A stretch of DNA of 64,000 nucleotides from Nocardia albiluteola. Its GTDB lineage: Bacteria; Actinomycetota; Actinomycetes; Mycobacteriales; Mycobacteriaceae. The position numbers were made by a program, and so were the translations under genes. The notes below the pieces were generated by a model. It did no database searches. It saw only the letters and a list, made by a program, of their open reading frames with translations, and had not been told where the DNA came from. Shown piece after piece: positions 41,785 to 50,211 of the stretch (positions are counted from its first letter, which is position 1; every line of letters begins with the position of its first letter). Location: contig NZ_JAHKNI010000005.1 of the NCBI RefSeq assembly GCF_018860155.1, positions 310,001 through 374,000 on the forward strand, in the 5' to 3' direction.

Positions 41785-42012
41785 ATGGTGTACGAGCGGG
41801 CGATTCTCTTCGAAGTCCTGCCACGCGGCTGGATCACGCTGGTCATCGTCGTCCTGGGGTTCGCGGTCTTCCTCGCGTTGCTGGTGATGCTGCTGGTCAG
41901 CGGTTACGGCAACAAGCACAGCAACAGCAGCGTCATCGCGCCCACCACCCCCGCCGTCTGCTACCCGTTCTGCACGGCCACCCCCAACACCCCGCCGTCG
42001 GGCTGGGAGTGA
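41785..42012 (+). CDS. Small one-helix membrane protein with C-terminal CYPFC motif
   Basis: A 75-residue paralogue of the previous protein. It keeps the pattern PRGW, a hydrophobic helix (LVIVVLGFAVFLALLVMLLVSG), a short charged linker, and PTTPAVCYPFCTATPNTPPS. The spacing of helix, TTP and CxPFC is nearly the same in both. Its stop codon lies inside the first unit of a tandem repeat that continues toward glgC. No family recognised. Confidence 0.65.
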   Translation: MVYERAILFEVLPRGWITLVIVVLGFAVFLALLVMLLVSGYGNKHSNSSVIAPTTPAVCYPFCTATPNTPPSGWE

Positions 42013-42168
42013 GCACCGCGCGCCCAGGGCTTGCTGACATCGAGGTAGCCGTCCTGATGGGAGTGAGCACCGCGCGCGCCCAGGGCTTGCTGACGTCGAG
42101 GTAGCCGTCCCGATGGGAATGAGCACCGCGCCCAGGGCCTGCTGACGTCGAAGTAGCCGTCCCGATGG
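42007..42168 (+). repeat. Three-copy minisatellite (52-56 bp units)
   Basis: Units 42007-42060 (54 bp), 42061-42116 (56 bp) and 42117-42168 (52 bp) are nearly identical: GAGTGAGCACCGCG, a run of CG of 2-4 repeats, CCCAGGGCTTGCTGAC, TCGAGGTAGCCGTCC, GATGG. The size differences come from the number of CG dinucleotides, a sign of slippage. The array sits between the convergent ends of a small membrane protein gene, whose stop is in unit 1, and glgC. Confidence 0.85.
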
Positions 42169-42176
42169 AGTAAGGG

Positions 42177-43391
42177 CTACACCCAGACGCCCTTGCCGAC
42201 AGTGACGATTCCCCCGTTGCTGACGGCGAACCGTTCGCGGTCGCGAGCGAGATCGATGCCGATGGTCTCGCCCTCGCCGACCATGACGTTCTTGTCCAGG
42301 ATCGCGCGCCGGACGATGGCCCCCCGGCCGATGCGGACACCCGGGAGCAGCACGCTGCCCTCGACGGTGGCGCCGTCCTCGATGGTGACATTGGAGGACA
42401 GCACCGAATTGCGGACCGTCGCCGCGGACAGGATGCTGCCGGAGCCGACGATGCACTCCTGGGCCAGCCCGCCCCGGGCGAATTTGGCCGGCGGGAGGTT
42501 TTCGGCGGCGCCGCGGATCGGCCAGTGCTTGTTATAGAGGTTGAAGACGGGGTGCACCGAGACCAGGTCCATGTGGGCGTCGTAGAAGGCGTCGATGGTG
42601 CCCACGTCGCGCCAGTAGCCGCGGTCGCGGTCGGTGGAGCCGGGCACGTCGTTCTCGGCGAAGTCGTAGACGCCGGCCTCGCCCTTGCCGACCAGGGTGG
42701 GGATGATGTCCCCGCCCATGTCGTGGTCGGAGTCCGAATCGTCGGCGTCCGCGCGGATCGCGTCCACCAGGGTCTTGGTGGTGAAGACGTAGTTCCCCAT
42801 CGAGGCGAAGGTCACGTTCGGGTCGTCGGGGGTGCCCGGGGGGTGGGCCGGCTTCTCCAGGAACTGGGTGATGCGCCCGGACTCGTCGGAGTCGATGCAG
42901 CCGAACGCGCTCGCCTCGCCGCGCGGCACCCGGATGCCGGCCACGGTGACCCCCGCGCCGGAGTCGATGTGGTGCGCGACCAGCTGTTCGGGATCCATCC
43001 GGTACACGTGGTCCGCGCCGAAGACCACGATGTAGTCGGGGTCCTCGTCGTAGATCAGGTTGAGCGATTGCATGATCGCGTCGGCACTGCCGGTGTACCA
43101 GCGCGGGCCCAGGCGCTGCTGGGCGGGCACCGGGGTGATGTACTCGCCGCCGAAGCCCGACAGCCGCCACGTCTGCGAGATGTGACGGTCCAGCGAGTGC
43201 GACTTGTACTGGGTGAGAACGCATATCCGCAGAAATCCCGCGTTCACGAGGTTCGACAGCACGAAGTCGATGAGCCGGTACGCGCCCCCGAAGGGGACCG
43301 CGGGCTTGGCGCGATCCTTCGTGAGCGGGAACAGGCGCTTGCCCTCACCACCGGCAAGCACTATCCCGAGTACGTGCGGCTGGCTCCTCAC
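42177..43391 (-). CDS. glgC: Glucose-1-phosphate adenylyltransferase GlgC
   Basis: A 404-residue ADP-glucose pyrophosphorylase, the exact mycobacterial length. It makes ADP-glucose from ATP and glucose 1-phosphate. Motifs: LGIVLAGGEGKRLFPLTKDRAKPAVPFGG, RLIDFVLSNLVNAG, FGADHVYRMDPEQLV and SVHPVFNLYNKHWPI, followed by C-terminal beta-helix repeats (quotes mark conserved parts). GTG 43391 matches the family start; a TTG at 43400 is also open. Divergent from the GT4 enzyme gene, with 68 bases between. Confidence 0.94.
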   Translation of the reverse strand: MRSQPHVLGIVLAGGEGKRLFPLTKDRAKPAVPFGGAYRLIDFVLSNLVNAGFLRICVLTQYKSHSLDRHISQTWRLSGFGGEYITPVPAQQRLGPRWYTGSADAIMQSLNLIYDEDPDYIVVFGADHVYRMDPEQLVAHHIDSGAGVTVAGIRVPRGEASAFGCIDSDESGRITQFLEKPAHPPGTPDDPNVTFASMGNYVFTTKTLVDAIRADADDSDSDHDMGGDIIPTLVGKGEAGVYDFAENDVPGSTDRDRGYWRDVGTIDAFYDAHMDLVSVHPVFNLYNKHWPIRGAAENLPPAKFARGGLAQECIVGSGSILSAATVRNSVLSSNVTIEDGATVEGSVLLPGVRIGRGAIVRRAILDKNVMVGEGETIGIDLARDRERFAVSNGGIVTVGKGVWV

Positions 43392-43459
43392 GTGTTCCAA
43401 CCTACCGTCCTAGCGTCGGACGGGTGGTCATGACGGAGGTGAACGATTAGGTTGGACCG

Positions 43460-44662
43460 GTGACTTTGGGCGCCGCCCCCGAGGAACGCGACCGGCTTCG
43501 AGTCGCGATGATGACCCGTGAATATCCCCCCGAGGTGTACGGCGGGGCCGGTGTTCACGTCACCGAGCTCACTGCCCAGCTGCGCCGGCTGTGCGAGGTG
43601 AGCGTGCACTGCATGGGCGTCTCGCGCAACGATGCGGTGGTCCATCAGCCCGATCCGATGCTGTACGCGGCCAATTCCGCGCTGCAGATGATGTCGGCGC
43701 AGCTGCGCATGGCCGATGCCGCCGAGGGTATGGACGTGGTGCATTCGCACACCTGGTACACGGGCCTGGCCGGACATCTGGCCGCCACGCTGTACGGCAT
43801 ACCCCATGTGCTCACGGCACATTCGCTCGAGCCGCGGCGGCCCTGGAAGGCGGAGCAGCTCGGCGGTGGATACCGGCTGTCCTCGTGGTCCGAACGCAAT
43901 GCCATGGAGCACGCCGATGCCGTCATCGCCGTCAGCGCGGGCATGCGACTGGATGTGCTCGACGCCTACCCGGCCATCGACCCCGATCGAGTCCACGTGA
44001 TACACAACGGGATCGATGCGAACATCTGGCATCCGGGCGGGCCCGTCGAGGAAGCCCGCGACGTGCTCGCCGAGCTGGGGGTGCGCACCGACCTGCCGAT
44101 CGCCGCGTTCGTCGGGCGGATCACCAGGCAGAAGGGCGTGTCCCATCTGCTGGCCGCCGCCCGCGAATTCGACGACGGCATCCAGCTCGTGCTGTGCGCC
44201 GGCGCGCCCGACACGCCGCAGCTGGAGGCTGAGGTGTCCGCGGCCGTGGCCGAGCTGGCACAGCGCCGCGGCGGGGTGTTCTGGGTGCGTGAGATGCTGC
44301 CGGCGGAGCAGGTGCGTCAGATCCTGGCCGCGGCAACGGTATTCATCTGTCCCTCGGTGTACGAGCCGCTGGGCATCGTCAATCTGGAGGCGATGGCCTG
44401 CGGCACCGCGGTCGTCGCCTCGGATGTCGGGGGGATTCCGGAGGTCGTGGCCGATTCGACCGGCCGCCTGGTGCATTACGACGCCGACCGGGCCGCGGAT
44501 TTCGAGCACGAGCTGGCAGCGACGGTGAACGCCGTCGCGGGCGACGCCGAACTGGCCGCCGCGCTCGGCACGGCCGGGCGTGCCCGGGCGGTCGCAGAAT
44601 TCGACTGGGCCCGGGTTGCCGCCGCGACCCTGCGGCTGTACGACCGGATCCGCAAGGGCTGA
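43460..44662 (+). CDS. glgA: GT4 alpha-glucan synthase / ADP-glucose transferase (GlgM/GlgA type)
   Basis: A 400-residue GT-B enzyme of family GT4. Motifs: MMTREYPPEVYGGAGVHVTEL (donor loop), VVHSHTWYTGLAGHLA, TAHSLEPRRPWK, FVGRITRQKGVSHLL, and the E-x7-E element CPSVYEPLGIVNLEAMACG. In Mycobacterium the homologue (GlgM) uses ADP-glucose and glucose 1-phosphate to form maltose 1-phosphate for the GlgE glucan route and was earlier named glycogen synthase. The neighbouring divergent glgC provides ADP-glucose. Start GTG. Confidence 0.9.
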   Translation: MTLGAAPEERDRLRVAMMTREYPPEVYGGAGVHVTELTAQLRRLCEVSVHCMGVSRNDAVVHQPDPMLYAANSALQMMSAQLRMADAAEGMDVVHSHTWYTGLAGHLAATLYGIPHVLTAHSLEPRRPWKAEQLGGGYRLSSWSERNAMEHADAVIAVSAGMRLDVLDAYPAIDPDRVHVIHNGIDANIWHPGGPVEEARDVLAELGVRTDLPIAAFVGRITRQKGVSHLLAAAREFDDGIQLVLCAGAPDTPQLEAEVSAAVAELAQRRGGVFWVREMLPAEQVRQILAAATVFICPSVYEPLGIVNLEAMACGTAVVASDVGGIPEVVADSTGRLVHYDADRAADFEHELAATVNAVAGDAELAAALGTAGRARAVAEFDWARVAAATLRLYDRIRKG

Positions 44663-44663
44663 C

Positions 44664-45515
44664 TTATCGAGCCCGGTACCGCGAGACCGTGACCGAGGCG
44701 GTGACCTCGACCGTCTCGGGCAGCGCGGCGATCCGTGCCGCACGCAGGTCGCTCGCGTGATGCGCCGACGGACCCATGGCCACCACATTGCCCACATCCG
44801 GGTGAGTGAGCCGCAGCGAATACTCCACGGGCGCGGTGTCGACCCGGTCGAAGCGGCCGGACATCGCCTCGGCGAGCCGGTCGTCCTTCGTCGCGTCGAC
44901 GCCGATCATCCCCAGCGGAGCGATGAGTTCCGAGAGATGGCGGGGCGTCGGGGTGACCACGATGAACGAACCCCCCGGTGCGAGCACCCGGGCGACCTCG
45001 TCCGGGTTGCGGGGCGCGAAGACCGAGAGCACCACATCGACCAGCCCGTCCCGGATCGGCAGGCCGCGCCAGACGTCGGCGAGGATCGAGGCGGCCCGGG
45101 GGTGCGCGCGGGCGCCACGCCGGGCGGCGGGCTTGGACACGTCCAAGGCGATCCCGTGCGCGTCCGGCGTGGCGTCCAGGGCGGCCGCGAGGTAATAGCC
45201 GGTACCGGAGCCGATTTCGAGTATGGAGTGCGGAAATCGTGTGCCCGCGCCTTCGGCGGAGATCGTCGCCATCGCGGTGGCGATCGGCGCGAAGTGCCGG
45301 GCATCCTGAAAGGCGGCCCGTGCATCGAGCATGGCCGCGGTATCGCCGGACATCTTGGTCGACGCACCCGTCAGCAGGCTGACGTATCCCTGCCGGGCGA
45401 TATCGAAACCGTGTCCGCGCGCGCAGAACAACGAGCGATCGCGGACAGCCAGAATGTCACCGCATTCGGGACAGGCCAGCAGGGACGCGACCGCAGCTAG
45501 CTGTGACTCCACCAC
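44664..45515 (-). CDS. 23S rRNA (guanine-N1)-methyltransferase-like protein (RlmA/RrmA family)
   Basis: A 283-residue protein with an N-terminal zinc finger, LLACPECGDILAVRDRSLFCARGHGFDIARQGYVSLL (four ligands Cys, Cys, Cys, His; conserved in RlmA), and a class I methyltransferase domain (HSILEIGSGTGYYLAAAL, VDVVLSVFAPRNPDEVARVLAPGG). RlmA(I/II) methylates G745 or G748 of 23S rRNA; some relatives give antibiotic resistance. It converges with the GT4 gene with only 1 base between the stops. GTG start; no clear ribosome site, so the true start may differ by a few codons. Confidence 0.85.
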   Translation of the reverse strand: MVESQLAAVASLLACPECGDILAVRDRSLFCARGHGFDIARQGYVSLLTGASTKMSGDTAAMLDARAAFQDARHFAPIATAMATISAEGAGTRFPHSILEIGSGTGYYLAAALDATPDAHGIALDVSKPAARRGARAHPRAASILADVWRGLPIRDGLVDVVLSVFAPRNPDEVARVLAPGGSFIVVTPTPRHLSELIAPLGMIGVDATKDDRLAEAMSGRFDRVDTAPVEYSLRLTHPDVGNVVAMGPSAHHASDLRAARIAALPETVEVTASVTVSRYRAR

Positions 45516-45536
45516 TTCGGGTGTGTCGAGCTGCTG

Positions 45537-45704
45537 CTAACCCGTGACTTGCATGAGCTCTTTGCCCAGAGCCTCCGCCTCTTCGGGCGTCAGCTCGACG
45601 ACCAGCCGCCCGCCACCCTCGAGTGGAACCCGCATGACGATTCCACGCCCTTCCTTGGTTGCCTCGAGGGGACCGTCCCCGGTGCGGGGCTTCATGGCCG
45701 CCAT
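45537..45704 (-). CDS. DUF3117 protein (55 residues)
   Basis: A short frame not long enough to stand out: MAAMKPRTGDGPLEATKEGR, then GIVMRVPLEGGGRLVVELTP and EEAEALGKELMQVTG. This is the actinobacterial DUF3117 family (Rv1211 in M. tuberculosis), whose members sit between tag and the glycogen genes as here. The opening MKPRTGDGP and the LEGGGRLV segment are highly conserved. Structure is predicted as a small alpha/beta unit; function unknown. GGAGG and AGAGG precede the ATG. Confidence 0.92.
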   Translation of the reverse strand: MAAMKPRTGDGPLEATKEGRGIVMRVPLEGGGRLVVELTPEEAEALGKELMQVTG

Positions 45705-45771
45705 CCTCTGCTCCCTCCAGATCCGCGCGGTCTTCTGCGCACTTTCTTGGAACTCGTGTTGTCACCAACAG

Positions 45772-45798
45772 GTAGCCCACCCATGTGGGGAGGGCTAC
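45772..45798 (-). terminator. Terminator hairpin between tag and the DUF3117 gene
   Basis: GTAGCCC (45772-45778) pairs with GGGCTAC (45792-45798), extended inside by ACCC/GGG(A)G. It lies 74 bases after the tag stop and before the DUF3117 promoter region on the minus strand. Confidence 0.55.
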
Positions 45799-45871
45799 AC
45801 CCAGCCCATTCTTCCCTATCGGTGATCGAGGCGGGTACCTGAGTTCCAAAACCGACCAGCCGGGCGTGTGG

Positions 45872-46456
45872 TCACCCGCCTGCGGAGACCCAGCAATCGG
45901 CCACATGATCGTCGACCATTCCGGTCGCCTGCATCAGCGCATATGCGGTCGTCGGGCCGACGAACCGGAAACCCCGCCGCTTGAGTTCCTTTGCGAGAGC
46001 GACCGATTCGGGTGTGACGGCGGGCACGTCGGACAGTGCGGCCGGCCGCGGGCGCGGCGGCGGCGCGAACGACCAGAGCAGTTTGTCCAGACCGATGTCC
46101 AGCTCGCGCGCGACGCGCGCATTGGCGATGCTGGCCTCGATTTTGGCGCGGTTGCGCACTATGCCCGGATCGGCAAGCAGCCGCTCCACATCCGCCTCGC
46201 CGAACTCGGCCACCCGGTCGATCGCGAAATCGGCGAACGCCGCCCGGAACGCCGGGCGCTTGCGCAGGATCGTGATCCACGACAGCCCCGACTGGAACGC
46301 CTCCAGGCACATCCGCTCGAACAGTGCGTCGTCACCGTGCAGCGGCTTGCCCCACTCGTCGTCGTGATAGTCCCGGTAGAGCGCCGAGGACTCGGACCAT
46401 CCGCACCGCACCTTGCCGTCGGACTCCGGCTCGGCCGGGCGTGGCGCGGGGCTCAC
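45872..46456 (-). CDS. tag: DNA-3-methyladenine glycosylase I
   Basis: A 194-residue Tag enzyme. It removes 3-methyladenine from alkylated DNA. Family motifs: KVRCGWSESSALYRDYHDDEWG (zinc-binding Cys and His, active-site Glu/Trp), LFERMCLEAFQSGLSWITILRKR, DPGIVRNRAKIEASIANAR, and the C-terminal GFRFVGPTTAYALMQATGMVDDHVADC with the remaining zinc ligands. The GTG at 46456 has GGAG 8 bases upstream; frames open further upstream overlap the DivIVA-like gene and are not conserved. Confidence 0.93.
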   Translation of the reverse strand: MSPAPRPAEPESDGKVRCGWSESSALYRDYHDDEWGKPLHGDDALFERMCLEAFQSGLSWITILRKRPAFRAAFADFAIDRVAEFGEADVERLLADPGIVRNRAKIEASIANARVARELDIGLDKLLWSFAPPPRPRPAALSDVPAVTPESVALAKELKRRGFRFVGPTTAYALMQATGMVDDHVADCWVSAGG

Positions 46457-46599
46457 CGTGCGCTCCGCTCGGCGGGCCGTTCGATGGGCTGCGATACGTG
46501 CGCGGTCGGGATCATGGGTCGAGGGTATGACCCGGCACCGACAGACTCGCCCCGGCGGTGCATCGACCGAGGTCGGCGCGGTGGAACAGGCATTCGCGC

Positions 46600-47574
46600 C
46601 TACGACTGCCCGGACGGGGTTCCGGCACCGCCGGGGTGGGCGGGTGGCTGCAGGAACGCGGACTGCGCCGGAGTGACCGGGGGCAGTGCCAGGCTGCCGG
46701 TCGACGGGGCGCTCCCGGCGTGCTCCGCCCCCGGAGCCACGGCGCCGGCGGCCTGCTCGGGGCGCGATATCTCCGGCACCGCCGGATGCGGCGCGCCGGA
46801 GGGAACTGCGGGCAGCAGTCCCGAGCTCCATGAGCCGGTGTGGGGCTCGGGCGCCGGATGCGGCTGGGCGATGCTGTTCGCCGCGACGGGCGGCTCCCAC
46901 GGTCCGGTTCCGGCCGGTCCGGGCCACGCAATCGCGCCCGTGCCGGGGTGAGTGCCGCCGGACTGCGCGGTCGGATCGAATCCCGGTCGGGCCGTCGGCG
47001 TCCCGTTGTTCCCCGCCGTCGGCCCGGGACCGCCCTGGGGTTCGGTCCGGACGGTTCGCTCCTCGCCGGACGGACTCTGCTGATCTGTCCGGACCGGACG
47101 TTCCGCACCGCCCGCGGGCCGACGTTCGGTCCGGACCGTGCGCTCCTCGCCGGACACCGGCGCGCCGCGTTCGTCCGCTTGCGCCGGGCGGGGGGTGGCG
47201 GGCTGCGCAACGGCTGGGGTGGCGCCGGTCCACGCGCGCGGCACGGCCCCGGTCCGTTCCACCGAAGCCGTCGAGGCCGACCGTGGCGACTCGCCCCGTG
47301 CCCGGGCCAGCTGGCCCTCCAGTTCATCGATGCGGGCCGCGAGCCGGGCCAGCGCCCAGTCCACCTCGCCGGCCTTGTAACCGCGAAATACCTGCTGAAA
47401 GCGCAGGTCTCGGACATCGGCGCCGCTGATGTGCTCGGCGGGCAGGACCGTCTCGGTCGTGCCCGCCGGCAACGGGCCGAGTTCCTCGGCGCGCCCGAAT
47501 ACCGCGCTGGCGATCAAGAACAGCAGCGCCGCCACCAATCCGACGATCAGCACGTACAGCAGCATCGTGAGCAT
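46600..47574 (-). CDS. DivIVA-like membrane protein with long Pro-rich tail
   Basis: A 324-residue protein. It has an N-terminal membrane helix (LTMLLYVLIVGLVAALLFLIASAVFG), then a DivIVA-type segment (VRDLRFQQVFRGYKAGEVDWALARLAARIDELEGQL, with the diagnostic RGYKAGEVD turn before a coiled coil), and a 210-residue low-complexity tail rich in Pro, Gly, Ala and Thr. The tail holds three ERTVRTE-like repeats. In mycobacteria a shorter relative (Rv1209) sits between gpgS and tag. DivIVA domains recognise curved membranes at poles and septa. Start chosen at ATG 47574. Confidence 0.85.
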   Translation of the reverse strand: MLTMLLYVLIVGLVAALLFLIASAVFGRAEELGPLPAGTTETVLPAEHISGADVRDLRFQQVFRGYKAGEVDWALARLAARIDELEGQLARARGESPRSASTASVERTGAVPRAWTGATPAVAQPATPRPAQADERGAPVSGEERTVRTERRPAGGAERPVRTDQQSPSGEERTVRTEPQGGPGPTAGNNGTPTARPGFDPTAQSGGTHPGTGAIAWPGPAGTGPWEPPVAANSIAQPHPAPEPHTGSWSSGLLPAVPSGAPHPAVPEISRPEQAAGAVAPGAEHAGSAPSTGSLALPPVTPAQSAFLQPPAHPGGAGTPSGQS

Positions 47575-47692
47575 GGGTTCGAGAATAGGGGCACCGGGCG
47601 AGGGACGCCGGGCCGGTTCCCCCGGCTCCACCCGCTGCGCGGGCCCGGTCGGCTCGCCGCCCCCGCGGCACCGGCCCGGCGTTCCCCTCCCC

Positions 47693-47842
47693 TCACCGCT
47701 CCCCGGTGCGCCGGAAACAGTAGGCGGCAGCGGCGAGATACTGGCGGCATCCGCCGCCGTGCCCGGCGTGCACGGTCAGCAGGAATCGGGCGTGGTCGTA
47801 GGTGAGCTCGCCCGGATCGTGCGAGCAATCGCGGCTGTTCAT
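47693..47842 (-). CDS. Short Cys/His-rich hypothetical protein
   Basis: A 49-residue frame (MNSRDCSHDPGELTYDHARF, LLTVHAGHGGGCRQYLAAAAYCFRR). Codons end mostly in G or C, as in real genes here. It has three cysteines and four histidines, a composition that could bind metal, and no signal peptide. The frame is open to an ATG at 47881, which would add 13 residues. It is divergent from the HTH/TPR gene at 47999. Family unknown. Confidence 0.45.
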   Translation of the reverse strand: MNSRDCSHDPGELTYDHARFLLTVHAGHGGGCRQYLAAAAYCFRRTGER

Positions 47843-47880
47843 CAACCACAGATCCCTGGTATCCGAGGACGGTGGGTACA

Positions 47881-47956
47881 TGCCAACAACTTTCGTCGTT
47901 CTCGTTCCGATGCGAAATCGCGCAGTGTTGGTGTTGGTGTTGGCCTACTGTTGGCA
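47881..47956. promoter_or_regulatory. Widely spaced inverted repeat between divergent genes
   Basis: TGCCAACA (47881-47888) and TGTTGGCA (47949-47956) form a perfect inverted pair 60 bases apart. TGTTGG also recurs as a short tandem (47927-47944). The spacing of about seven helical turns between centres could support DNA looping by a regulator, possibly the HTH/TPR protein. Confidence 0.4.
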
Positions 47957-47998
47957 CGACAGCGCGCAACACGGAATTAACAATTGCTAGGACTTCCC

Positions 47999-49288
47999 AT
48001 GGTGTTGGGTCGGCCGTGGACCGGCTTCGAAGCGGCCGCGCTGCAGGAAGCTACCCGAAAGTCGGTGCGGGAGTTCGCGGCTCATCTCGGCGTGGAGATG
48101 ACGACCGTCGCCAACTGGCGGTCCGGTCTGAGTGCGGTCACCCCGCGCCCGCTCACCCAGGAGCTGCTCGACACCCTGCTGATGCAGGTCGGTCCGGAGG
48201 CGCGCGAACGCTTCGAGCAGATCCTGGCCGAGGGGGAGGCCGCACTGGGTGCGCGTCGGCTGCCCGCGCGTCGCGTCGCGCCGGCGCCCGCAGTACCCGC
48301 GCCCGGTGACGACGCGGCCCTGCTGGCCCGGCTCGACGATGCCCGCTCAGTCGTCGACCGCACGGTGTCGGCCTGCACGGTCGGCCCGATGATGGTCGAG
48401 CTGATGGAGGAACGAGCCGCGGGCAGAATGCTGGCCTATACCCGCACCCCGCCCGCCCGGGTGCTGGCCACGGTGCTGCCGGACGTGCTCGAGGTGCAGG
48501 GGATCGCCGCGCAGCGGCAGCCCGCGGCCATCCAGTCCCGGCTCTCGGAGGTCACCGCGGTGCTGGGTCTGCTGGTGGCGGACGCGCTGATGAAGCTCGG
48601 GCAGATCGAACGCGCCAACACCTGGTACGGCTCCGCGCGGATGGCCGCCGATGACACGGCCAACCTGCGGCTGCGCGCCCGGGTGCGGGCACAGCACGCG
48701 ATGCTGCCGTACTACTACGGCACCCCCGAACAGGCGGTCACGCTCGCGCGGGCGGCACAGGCGCAGCTGCCCGGCGCCGCCGACGACGCCACCGCCCTGG
48801 CGGCCGCGGCCGAGGCGCGGGCACTGGCCCGGCTCGGCGACGCCGACGGGGCGGATCTGGCCCTGGCGCGGGCGGTGCGGCATACCGGCCAACTCGGCGA
48901 CGCCGCCTCGGACGAGGCGTTCCGGTTCGGCGAAAAGCGGCTGCTGCTCTACCAATCCGGCATCCTGACCAATCTCGGGCGCACCGTGGCCGCGCGCCGG
49001 GTGCAGGAGCGGGCGCTGGCGCTGTATCGGAACAGCCCGGACGTGCTGATCGACCCGGCGCTCATCGAACTCGACGCCGCGATCGGCTATGCCCTGGAGG
49101 GTGCGGTGGATCAGGCCTGCGAGCTGGCCGTGCAGGTGCTGACCACGCTGCCCCCGGAACATCGCACCACGATCGTGCTGACCCGGGCGGCCGCGGTGGT
49201 GGACGCCATAGCGCCGGACGGCCGCGGCCGTCCGGCGGCGGACGAGCTGCGGCAGCTGATGTCCGCCGAGACGGGACAGGGTCGGTGA
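47999..49288 (+). CDS. XRE-type HTH regulator with TPR-like C-terminus
   Basis: A 429-residue protein. Residues 1-60 form an XRE-like HTH (GFEAAALQEATRKSVREFAAHL, GVEMTTVANWRSGLSAVTPRP); the remaining 350 residues are helical repeats of the TPR kind (NTWYGSARMAADDTANLRLRARVRAQH, ATALAAAAEARALARLGDADGADLALARAVRHT). This architecture resembles Streptomyces NsdA-type regulators. The next gene starts in its stop codon (GTGA), so the regulator and a phosphotransferase-like protein are made together. ATG 47999 with TAGGA upstream; an ATG at 47984 is the alternative. Confidence 0.82.
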   Translation: MVLGRPWTGFEAAALQEATRKSVREFAAHLGVEMTTVANWRSGLSAVTPRPLTQELLDTLLMQVGPEARERFEQILAEGEAALGARRLPARRVAPAPAVPAPGDDAALLARLDDARSVVDRTVSACTVGPMMVELMEERAAGRMLAYTRTPPARVLATVLPDVLEVQGIAAQRQPAAIQSRLSEVTAVLGLLVADALMKLGQIERANTWYGSARMAADDTANLRLRARVRAQHAMLPYYYGTPEQAVTLARAAQAQLPGAADDATALAAAAEARALARLGDADGADLALARAVRHTGQLGDAASDEAFRFGEKRLLLYQSGILTNLGRTVAARRVQERALALYRNSPDVLIDPALIELDAAIGYALEGAVDQACELAVQVLTTLPPEHRTTIVLTRAAAVVDAIAPDGRGRPAADELRQLMSAETGQGR

Positions 49289-50211
49289 TCGCGATGTCGC
49301 AACCGGCGGAGCCGGCGGCCGCCGCCGAGTTCACCCCGCAGCGCACCCATCGAATCCTCGAACGGGCTTGCCGCACGGCCGGATTGGATCCGACCGGGGC
49401 GCGGCTGCTGCGTCATCACACCAATGCGGTGTACCGGCTGGTCCGCTCTCCGGTCGTGGTGAAGATCGATCGGCCGTGCGACGGGCGGCCGCCGGTCGAC
49501 GTCGTCGGGCTGGCTCGGTGGCTGCAACGGCAGGATGTGCCGGTGGTGCCGCCGGCGCCGACGCGTCAGCCGCTCGAGTTCGACGGCTGCGCGGTCACCT
49601 TCTGGCGGTATCTGCCGCCGTCGCGGGAGATCGTCGCCGCGGACCTGGCCGCGCCCCTGTCGCTGCTGCACGCGCTGCGTACCCGCCCGCCGCAGCGGCT
49701 GCCCGGACGGCATCTGCGCGACACCTTCGCCCGCATCGCCGAATCCATCGACGCCAGCCGGATCCTGTCCCCGTCGGATCGCATGCTGCTGCGCGCCGAG
49801 CGGGCCCGCCTGGCCGCCCGTGCCCCCGAGATCGCCTTCGCGCTGCCGCCGGGTCTCATCCACGGCGACGCCCATCATCGAAACATGCTGTGGGACAGCA
49901 CCACCGCAGAGGCGGTGCTGTGCGATCTGGAGAGTGTCGCACTGGGCCAGCCGGAATGGGATCTGGTCACGGTCGAGGTGCACTGCCGCCGCTTCGCGCA
50001 CCCTTCGATCGAATACGAGAAGTTCTGCCGCGATTACGGTTTCGACGTCCGCGACTGGCCCGGCCACCCCTGGCTCCGCGACCTGCGCGAACTCCGAATG
50101 ATCACCACCAACGCCTACAAGTCCGCCCCGGGGAGCCCGTGCGCCCGAGAGGTATTGCGCCGCATAGCCGCATTACGCGAGGGCGTCCAGATCCGCTGGC
50201 ACATCCTCTGA
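49285..50211 (+). CDS. Aminoglycoside phosphotransferase-like kinase
   Basis: A 308-residue APH/choline-kinase-like protein. The catalytic Brenner motif is LIHGDAHHRNMLWD and the metal-binding Asp is in VLCDLESVALGQPEWDLV; the ATP-binding N-lobe has NAVYRLVRSPVVVKI. Such proteins phosphorylate small molecules or antibiotics, and an aminoglycoside substrate is not implied. The coupled upstream HTH/TPR gene is a recurring partner of this type in actinobacteria, suggesting an activator-plus-kinase unit. Start GTG overlaps the regulator stop. Confidence 0.83.
   Translation: MIAMSQPAEPAAAAEFTPQRTHRILERACRTAGLDPTGARLLRHHTNAVYRLVRSPVVVKIDRPCDGRPPVDVVGLARWLQRQDVPVVPPAPTRQPLEFDGCAVTFWRYLPPSREIVAADLAAPLSLLHALRTRPPQRLPGRHLRDTFARIAESIDASRILSPSDRMLLRAERARLAARAPEIAFALPPGLIHGDAHHRNMLWDSTTAEAVLCDLESVALGQPEWDLVTVEVHCRRFAHPSIEYEKFCRDYGFDVRDWPGHPWLRDLRELRMITTNAYKSAPGSPCAREVLRRIAALREGVQIRWHIL

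Noticed and set aside
42007..42168. Possible CRISPR array
   Set aside because: Units are directly adjacent with no unique spacers and no cas genes nearby; it is a minisatellite.
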